Origin: JABWCQ01 sp964530625
GTDB taxonomy: Bacteria; Electryoneota; RPQS01
NCBI GenBank assembly: GCA_964530625.1
Contig: CAZHAK010000041.1
Coordinates: forward strand, 1 to 15,146
Reading direction: 5' to 3'
DNA length: 15,146 nt
Made by a program: the position numbers and the translations under genes. The notes below the pieces were generated by a model. The model ran no database searches. It was not told the origin of the DNA and saw only the letters and a program-made list of their open reading frames with translations. Each line of letters starts with the position of its first letter. Position 1 is the stretch's first letter. Below, piece by piece: positions 1 through 5,228 of the stretch.

Positions 1-58
1 TCTTTTGGGGTGGGATGTTTTCTGCTAAACGTTTAGCGCAAATATTGCTGACCTTGTT

Positions 59-1222
59 GTGGTCAACACGTGCGCGGTTACTGAGACTGCGGAACGAAAG
101 GGCCGCGCGGCTATCCGCGCGGCCCTTCGCCAAAACCCCGCTGCAAAAGTTGTTGCAACGGGCTGTCTGGCGGAGAAATCAGCTGAGTCTCTTTTGAGTG
201 CAGGTGCGGAGAAAGTCTTCGGTAACCGTGAGAAAGAGAGACTTTCAGAGATGCTTGCAAACAACACCCAAGTAGAGGTGGGCGGCATCAATAGGGATGC
301 GGAATGGTCTGACGGGACAGTCGTGGAAGGTCTTAGCGGGCGGACTAGAGCCTTCCTGAAGATTCAAGATGGCTGTTCGCAGCATTGTACATACTGTATC
401 GTGCCGAAATTGCGCGGCAAGGGCCGCAGCTTGCCAATCGAGTTGGCAGTACACCGGGCTGAAGAACTGGTTCAGCGCGGTTTTCATGAGATAGTCGTGA
501 CCGGAGTGGCTCTTGGAACCTACGGATTCGATACTGAGCGCACTGACACACTCCCGGACATCATTCAAGCCATTGCGCGAGTTACGGGCTTGCGACGATT
601 ACGGATCGGAAGTGTGGAACCCTGGGCGGTGTCGGAGCGTTTCCTGCATACGGTGGCAGAGTCAGAAGTGATTTGTCCGCATTTGCATTTGCCGTTTCAG
701 AGCGGTTGTGACACGATACTTAGGCGCATGAATCGTCGCTACACAGTCTCGGAGCTTCACAGAATGCTTGATTATGCCTCTAAGCTGCGGAGTGATTGGG
801 GAATAGGTGCGGATGTGATCGTCGGATTTCCCGGCGAGACGTCCGACGAGTTTCAGACGACAAAGAAGTTTCTCGAGAACTCAGCGGTTTCTTACCTGCA
901 CGTCTTTCCATTCAGCTCCCGACCGGGCACGGCGGCGACCCGACTGGACGGACAGATTCCGCAAGGTGAGGTAGCAGGCAGAGCCAATGAACTTCGCGAC
1001 TTGTCACGCACGCTTCGCAAACGATTTCATCAACAACAAGTTGGCTCACGAGTTGAAGCCATTGCTGAAAAACGGTACGGTACCCGCCACATCTATGGCC
1101 ACGCGCGAAACTACGCGGACGTGGCCATTCCCAAGAATCAAATCAGTGCGGGGCAAGTCGGCGAGTTTCAGGTCGAGCGCGCCGACGCGGATTACCTGTA
1201 CTGTAAATCAACGAATGATTAA
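59..1222 (+). CDS. mtaB: tRNA (N6-L-threonylcarbamoyladenosine(37)-C2)-methylthiotransferase MtaB, 5' part missing or interrupted
   Basis: Radical-SAM methylthiotransferase that converts t6A37 to ms2t6A37 in tRNAs reading ANN codons. The radical-SAM cluster motif CSQHCTYC gives Cys106, 110 and 113 (numbered from the GTG at 59). The UPF0004 N-terminal domain shows its second and third cluster cysteines in NTC and ATGCLAE, but the first, normally in a TLGC-type motif, lies before the window or before the stop described here. Further family motifs are GVALGTYG, HLPFQSG, DVIVGFPGET and FPFSSRPGTAA, followed by a TRAM-like tail. These fit MtaB better than MiaB or RimO. The GTG at 59 is unlikely to be the true start, because the reading frame before it (50-58, Asp-Leu-Val) is still family-like; however, an in-frame TAA sits at 26-28. 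The gene may be a pseudogene, or the sequence may contain an error. It ends 3 bp before the peptidase gene. Confidence 0.9.
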   Translation: MVNTCAVTETAERKGRAAIRAALRQNPAAKVVATGCLAEKSAESLLSAGAEKVFGNREKERLSEMLANNTQVEVGGINRDAEWSDGTVVEGLSGRTRAFLKIQDGCSQHCTYCIVPKLRGKGRSLPIELAVHRAEELVQRGFHEIVVTGVALGTYGFDTERTDTLPDIIQAIARVTGLRRLRIGSVEPWAVSERFLHTVAESEVICPHLHLPFQSGCDTILRRMNRRYTVSELHRMLDYASKLRSDWGIGADVIVGFPGETSDEFQTTKKFLENSAVSYLHVFPFSSRPGTAATRLDGQIPQGEVAGRANELRDLSRTLRKRFHQQQVGSRVEAIAEKRYGTRHIYGHARNYADVAIPKNQISAGQVGEFQVERADADYLYCKSTND

Positions 1223-1225
1223 GAT

Positions 1226-2392
1226 ATGAGTATTCCAAAAACTAATCGGGATCGTATGGTCGATCTCTTTTGTAAACTTGTACAAATTGATAGTCCATCG
1301 AAACAGGAAGCTGCGGTCGCGGCCTATATTGAAAAACTTCTTGCCCCGCTAGGTGTGAAGATGTGGCGTGATGACGCAGGTAAAAAGATCGGTGGGAATT
1401 GCGGCAATCTACATGTTCGGATGGCTGCGCGAAATTCAAAATCACCTGCTATTTTGTTTTCTTCGCACATGGACACGGTGATGCCGGGAATTGGTATCAA
1501 GCCAAGAGTTGACGGCGGCGTGATTCGTTCGGATGGCACGACCGTGCTAGGTGCGGACGATAAGGCCGGAGTCACTGCAATTATCGAAATGCTGCTTTGC
1601 CTGCATGAGAGTGATTTCCCTCACGGCCCGATTGAGGTAATTTTCGACGTGGCGGAAGAAATCGGTTTGCTGGGTGCGAACGAAGTGGATCTTTCTCAAG
1701 TGACCGCTAAGTATGCGATCGTTCTGGACGGCGAGGATATGGATCAAATCATTTGCAAGTCGCCCAGCGCAAACCGTATGTTCTACGAAATCGAAGGGAT
1801 TGCTGCTCACGCGGGGGTGTGTCCGGAGCGCGGCATATCTGCAATCGAGATATTTGCTGAAGCCGTCTCAAACATGAAACTTGGCAGACTTGACGACGAA
1901 ACTACCGCAAACATTGGTACGATTGAAGCGGGACGTGCGACGAACATCGTCTGCGATTTATTAAAGTCGAAGGCAGAGGCACGCAGTCATTCAAATGAGA
2001 AGCTCGAAGCCCAAACGAAGGCGATGAGCAAGGCCTTGAATGATGCGATTGCGAAGTACGAACGAGTGATTGACGGCAAACCTCGCCGTGCAGTCTTGAA
2101 AGAATCCATCAAGCGCGAGTTTACGGCGATGGACATTTCAGAGGACTCGCTACCATTTAGGATTGTGGCGGACGCGGGCACACTGGTCGGTCTCAAAATG
2201 AAACACGCAGCCTTGGGCGGCGGAACGAACGCGAACGTATATAATGAGAAGGGTTTGCCGGCTGTAGTTATCGGCTGCGGAATGCGTCAGGAACACACGA
2301 CCAGTGAGTATTTGAACATTGACGACCTGGAGCTGGCTGCAAAACTATGTTTGGCGATTTTGAAGAAGAATCACGAGGCTGCGCTTTCCTGA
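1226..2392 (+). CDS. M20-family metallopeptidase, PepT-like (tripeptide aminopeptidase-like)
   Basis: Cytoplasmic di-zinc aminopeptidase-type hydrolase of 388 aa, close to the usual length of PepT-like M20 enzymes. The metal-site pattern looks complete: His81 and Asp83 in SSHMDTV, bridging Asp111 in GADDKAG, the catalytic and ligand pair Glu144-Glu145 in VAEEIG, Asp168 in LDGED, and a C-terminal His357 in QEHTTSEY. The GIAAHAG stretch opens the lid or dimerisation domain. The GTTVLGADDKAG segment and the NIV-D motif with ARSH place it with PepT and YqjE-like proteins rather than with DapE or ArgE. The position that is usually Pro in NI(I/V)PD is Cys here. The start is ATG, 3 bp after the mtaB stop, so the two genes are probably cotranscribed. 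A terminator follows. The exact peptide substrate cannot be read from sequence. Confidence 0.88.
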   Translation: MSIPKTNRDRMVDLFCKLVQIDSPSKQEAAVAAYIEKLLAPLGVKMWRDDAGKKIGGNCGNLHVRMAARNSKSPAILFSSHMDTVMPGIGIKPRVDGGVIRSDGTTVLGADDKAGVTAIIEMLLCLHESDFPHGPIEVIFDVAEEIGLLGANEVDLSQVTAKYAIVLDGEDMDQIICKSPSANRMFYEIEGIAAHAGVCPERGISAIEIFAEAVSNMKLGRLDDETTANIGTIEAGRATNIVCDLLKSKAEARSHSNEKLEAQTKAMSKALNDAIAKYERVIDGKPRRAVLKESIKREFTAMDISEDSLPFRIVADAGTLVGLKMKHAALGGGTNANVYNEKGLPAVVIGCGMRQEHTTSEYLNIDDLELAAKLCLAILKKNHEAALS

Positions 2393-2444
2393 GCAATCAG
2401 GCGAATGCAGGTTTGAGTATAGGAGCCTGATAGGTTCTGCTGTC

Positions 2445-2474
2445 CTCTGCCGTTCATTGGCAGAGAGCTTTTTT
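2445..2474 (+). terminator. Rho-independent terminator after the mtaB–peptidase unit
   Basis: A perfect 7-bp stem, CTCTGCC (2445-2451) with GGCAGAG (2459-2465), closes a 7-nt loop. It is followed by AGC and a run of six T residues (2469-2474). It lies 52 bp after the peptidase stop and 32 bp before guaB, so it should separate the two units. No convincing guaB promoter fits between it and the guaB start. Confidence 0.8.
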
Positions 2475-2506
2475 ATCAGAGAGTTCTGAACTGGAGATAG
2501 AAGAAT

Positions 2507-3988
2507 ATGAAAACACATTTTCCGCGTATTGTAGGAGTTGGATTGACCTATGATGATGTGCTGCTCATTCCGGCGGCATCAGACGTGCTTCCTTCGGAAG
2601 TCAACCTCAGCAGTCGTCTGACAACAAATATCACATTAAATATTCCGCTTGTGTCCGCCGCAATGGACACGGTATCTGAGGCGGAACTCAGCATCGCGCT
2701 TGCGCGTCAGGGTGGGATTGGAGTAATTCACAAGAACATGGGCGCCGAAGAGCAGGCCTCCGAAGTGGATAAAGTAAAGCGCAGTGAATCAGCGGTTATC
2801 TATGTGCCCTACACGCTTCCACCGACAGCCAAACTTTCTGACGCTCGCAGGCTAAAGACGGCCAAAGGTGTGAGCGGGATTCCCATTATTGATGATGCTG
2901 GATTGTTAGTTGGGATTATCACCGATCGCGACATGAGATTTGAGACCAACCCGGATACTCCGGTAACATCTTTAATGACTCCGAAAGAGCGATTGATCAC
3001 TGCGCCACTCCATACAGATTTAGCAAGCGCAGAGGAAGTCTTGCAGAAGCATCGCATCGAGAAACTGCTGCTGGTCAACGAGAAGGGTGGACTGGCGGGG
3101 TTGGTGACAGTCAAGGACATTCAGAAGCGATCACAGTTTCCAAACGCCTGTAAAGATGAAGAAGGAAGATTGCGGGTTGCGGCAGCGATAGGAATCGGAG
3201 CAGATGCGGAGGAACGGGCAGAGTTGCTGGTACAGGCTGCAGTGGACGCGCTGGTGGTGGATTCTGCCCACGGCCACGCATCCAACGTTATCAAAGCTGT
3301 CGAGCGGTTGCGCGGCAAGTACCAAAACGTGGATATCATTGCCGGAAATGTGGTGACGGCTGAAGGAGCACGAGCTTTGGCATTGGCAGGGGCGAATGCA
3401 GTAAAGGTGGGGGTTGGACCAGGATCTATTTGCACGACGCGAGTCGTAGCTGGGGTGGGAGTGCCGCAGATTACGGCTGTAATGTGGGTGGTCGAGGCCC
3501 TGGCCGATGCCGGGATTCCGGTCATCGCAGACGGAGGCATTCGTTACTCTGGGGACATCGCCAAAGCTTTGGCGGCCGGAGCATCATCGGTAATGGTGGG
3601 GAGCCTGTTTGCAGGAACAGAAGAAGCACCGGGTGAAACGGTGCTTGTGGACGGCAGAAGCTACAAGCTCTTCCGCGGCATGGGATCTCTAGGAGCTATG
3701 AAAAAAGGATCGGCGGACCGGTATTTCCAGTCCGCCGCAGCAGCGAGTAGTAAGTTTGTGCCTGAAGGAATCGAGGGTAAGGTGCCGTATAAAGGTAAGT
3801 TATCTGATACTGTGTTTCAGCTTACAGGGGGTATTCGTGCATCTATGGGATATTGCGGTGCCAAAAACATCCATGATTTGCAGACAAAAACTAGATTCGT
3901 CGAAGCCACGGCGGCTGGTTATACGGAAAGTCACCCACACGATGTTTCAATTGTGCAGGATTCTCCAAACTATTCCAGACCCAAATAA
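2507..3988 (+). CDS. guaB: IMP dehydrogenase
   Basis: Catalyses NAD-dependent oxidation of IMP to XMP, the committed step of GMP synthesis, in the cytoplasm. At 493 aa it is full length. The order is: N-terminal barrel strands with LTYDDVLLIPA; two CBS domains (about residues 95-215) inserted in the barrel, including GIITDRDMRF and GLVTVKDIQ; then the catalytic loop GPGSICTTR with Cys309; the IMP phosphate-binding region VIADGGIRYSGDI; and the flap with GMGSLGAM and SADRYFQ. An SD-like GGAG (2493-2496) lies 10 nt before the ATG. Trp327 in ITAVMWVVEA falls where homologues more often carry Asp or a small residue; it is not an active-site position. It is followed by convergent rpsT. The terminator on the upstream side suggests a single-gene unit. 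Confidence 0.97.
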   Translation: MKTHFPRIVGVGLTYDDVLLIPAASDVLPSEVNLSSRLTTNITLNIPLVSAAMDTVSEAELSIALARQGGIGVIHKNMGAEEQASEVDKVKRSESAVIYVPYTLPPTAKLSDARRLKTAKGVSGIPIIDDAGLLVGIITDRDMRFETNPDTPVTSLMTPKERLITAPLHTDLASAEEVLQKHRIEKLLLVNEKGGLAGLVTVKDIQKRSQFPNACKDEEGRLRVAAAIGIGADAEERAELLVQAAVDALVVDSAHGHASNVIKAVERLRGKYQNVDIIAGNVVTAEGARALALAGANAVKVGVGPGSICTTRVVAGVGVPQITAVMWVVEALADAGIPVIADGGIRYSGDIAKALAAGASSVMVGSLFAGTEEAPGETVLVDGRSYKLFRGMGSLGAMKKGSADRYFQSAAAASSKFVPEGIEGKVPYKGKLSDTVFQLTGGIRASMGYCGAKNIHDLQTKTRFVEATAAGYTESHPHDVSIVQDSPNYSRPK

Positions 3989-4003
3989 TCAAAATTCTGA
4001 GAC

Positions 4004-4065
4004 AAAAAAGAGCCGGTGAATATGCTGTGACCGGAGGGGGACGATGGTCACGAGCTCACCGGCTC
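4004..4065 (-). terminator. Two-tier intrinsic terminator for rpsT
   Basis: A perfect 10-bp outer stem pairs GAGCCGGTGA (4010-4019) with TCACCGGCTC (4056-4065). Inside it is a 6-bp inner stem, GTGACC (4027-4032) with GGTCAC (4046-4051), with a 13-nt loop. Read on the minus strand, the structure is followed directly by six T residues (complement of the A-run 4004-4009), which is the layout of an intrinsic terminator. It lies 20 bp after the rpsT stop. On the plus strand the stem is followed by G-rich sequence with no T-run, so it should work poorly for guaB. Confidence 0.85.
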
Positions 4066-4082
4066 GGCGGGGGGCGATGTAA
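4044..4082 (+). other. Possible 12-codon ORF with a strong Shine–Dalgarno sequence
   Basis: A GGAGGGGG tract (4033-4040) stands 3 nt before an ATG at 4044, which opens a 12-codon frame (MVTSSPARRGAM) ending in TAA at 4080-4082. It lies after guaB and inside the two-tier hairpin, antisense to the rpsT terminator. It may be chance in a G-rich structured spacer. There is no homology to support translation. Confidence 0.12.
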
Positions 4083-4085
4083 GTG

Positions 4086-4343
4086 CTAGGAATTCAGGCT
4101 GTTGGCGTGTCTGGCCAGACGAGACTTCCGACGAGCAGCCGTTCGGGGATGAAGAATCCCTTTCGTGGCCATCTTATCCAGAGTCGTGTACGCAAGGTTA
4201 AGCTGACCCGGAGCCGAAACGGCATCGGTCACAGCAAGTACTCGTTTTTCAATCGTACGGCAACGAGCACGGTCACGACGATTCCTCTCGCGTGCTTTAG
4301 TAGCGGTGCGCATCCGCTTTTCACAAGATTTGTGTTGTGGCAT
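4086..4343 (-). CDS. rpsT: 30S ribosomal protein S20
   Basis: Primary 16S rRNA-binding protein of the small subunit body. The 85-aa product is strongly basic and about the usual length. It shows the S20 layout: MPQHKSCEKRMRTATKARERN at the N terminus, a central helix, and the C-terminal signature TLDKMATKGILHPRTAARR followed by KSRLARHAN. It is the only minus-strand gene in the window and is monocistronic. A near-consensus promoter lies about 90 bp upstream and an intrinsic terminator 20 bp downstream. The start is the ATG at 4341-4343. The nearest purine-rich SD candidate (AAGG, complement of 4357-4360) is 13 nt upstream, further than usual. S20 is autoregulated through its leader in some bacteria; whether that holds here cannot be told. 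It converges with guaB and diverges from the sirtuin gene. Confidence 0.95.
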   Translation of the reverse strand: MPQHKSCEKRMRTATKARERNRRDRARCRTIEKRVLAVTDAVSAPGQLNLAYTTLDKMATKGILHPRTAARRKSRLARHANSLNS

Positions 4344-4434
4344 TCTGTCGAAAAAAACCTTATCTTCTTGTAATTCCTATCCCAAAAGTCGATCTGCCGA
4401 TAGAACGCAGAGTTTCAGCGGCCTTAAGTGACGC

Positions 4435-4463
4435 AATATAAGTAAGACTCCAGTTAAAGTCAA
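4435..4463 (-). promoter_or_regulatory. Sigma-70-type promoter of rpsT
   Basis: On the minus strand, a -35 box TTGACT (complement of 4458-4463) is followed after exactly 17 nt by a -10 box TATATT (complement of 4435-4440). These are one mismatch each from TTGACA and TATAAT. The predicted start of transcription is near 4428, giving an 80-90 nt leader before the rpsT ATG. The upstream end of the -35 box touches the GTG start codon of the divergent sirtuin gene at 4464. Confidence 0.8.
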
Positions 4464-5228
4464 GTGAATAGTTTCACGCTTCCGGTTCGGGCGACCGAAA
4501 TACTCGCAAAATCGAGTAAAATCACAGTATTGACAGGAGCCGGAATCTCGGCAGAGTCCGGGTTGGGGACATTCAGAGGAAAAGAGGGGATCTGGAACAA
4601 AATGAGGCCGGAGGAGCTGGCCAGTATGGCAGGCTTTATGGCCAATCCCGAACTTGTCTGGGAATGGTATAATTATCGCCGATCCGTGCTTTCACAGACG
4701 AAACCCAATGCCGCCCATCGAGCGTTAGCAAATTGGGGCCTGTCTTGTCCTTCACTTACTTTGATAACTCAAAATGTAGACGGACTGCATCAGGCTGCGG
4801 GGCAGAGAGATGTACTGGAACTTCACGGAAACATTCGCGTGAACCGATGTCTGAAATGCAGCCTGGAGTCGGGAGACGACTTGACCAAGTTTACAGGGAT
4901 CCCGATTTGTCCTTGCGGTGGTGAGTATCGACCCGGCGTGGTTTGGTTTGGCGAGATGCTTCCTGAAACGACGTTGAGACAGGCTTTTTCCGCAGCAGAA
5001 AGTTGTGACTTGTTTCTAGTGATTGGCACTTCCGCGGTGGTTTATCCGGCAGCTTCGCTTCCAGAAATCGCGGCTGAATGTGGAGCGTCAACCATTGAAG
5101 TAAACACAGAATCCACGCAATTCAGCGCACAGGCAAGCTGCTCAGTCATTGCACCAGCGACGCTTGCCGTTCCCGCGCTGTTACACTCTTGGCAACGCAC
5201 ACATACAATGTCTCAGCAGAACTCATGA
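4464..5228 (+). CDS. cobB: NAD-dependent protein deacylase, class III sirtuin (CobB/SIRT5-like)
   Basis: Removes acyl groups from protein lysines using NAD+, releasing nicotinamide and O-acyl-ADP-ribose. Visible motifs are the NAD-binding GAGISAESG (residues 25-33) with GTFRG, the TQNVDGLHQ segment, catalytic His121 in LELHG, and GTSAVVYPA. A zinc site is formed by Cys129-x2-Cys132 and a tight Cys149-x-Cys151. Tyr69 and Arg72 in WYNYRR match the Tyr-x-x-Arg pair that marks SIRT5/CobB enzymes able to take succinyl or malonyl groups, so desuccinylase as well as deacetylase activity is plausible. The GTG at 4464 is the only start before the NAD motif, since an in-frame TAA lies at 4455-4457; there is no clear SD. 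It is first in the long operon and overlaps the lipoprotein start by 4 nt. The symbol is given by family resemblance. Confidence 0.93.
   Translation: MNSFTLPVRATEILAKSSKITVLTGAGISAESGLGTFRGKEGIWNKMRPEELASMAGFMANPELVWEWYNYRRSVLSQTKPNAAHRALANWGLSCPSLTLITQNVDGLHQAAGQRDVLELHGNIRVNRCLKCSLESGDDLTKFTGIPICPCGGEYRPGVVWFGEMLPETTLRQAFSAAESCDLFLVIGTSAVVYPAASLPEIAAECGASTIEVNTESTQFSAQASCSVIAPATLAVPALLHSWQRTHTMSQQNS

Noticed and set aside
2457..2485. Possible guaB promoter with -35 TTGGCA at 2457-2462
   Set aside because: No acceptable -10 box lies 16-18 nt downstream, and the -35 would sit inside the terminator stem.
3121..3540. 139-codon minus-strand frame within guaB
   Set aside because: Ala/Thr/Pro-rich translation typical of the reverse complement of a Gly/Val/Ala-rich barrel enzyme.
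4083..4373. 96-codon plus-strand frame antisense to rpsT
   Set aside because: The minus strand encodes a clear S20 with promoter and terminator; the plus frame has no family features.
5189..5224. TTG start for the TPR lipoprotein, 12 codons upstream
   Set aside because: ATG 5225 gives a standard lipoprotein signal peptide and a 4-nt ATGA overlap; the TTG start would put a non-signal-like stretch in front.
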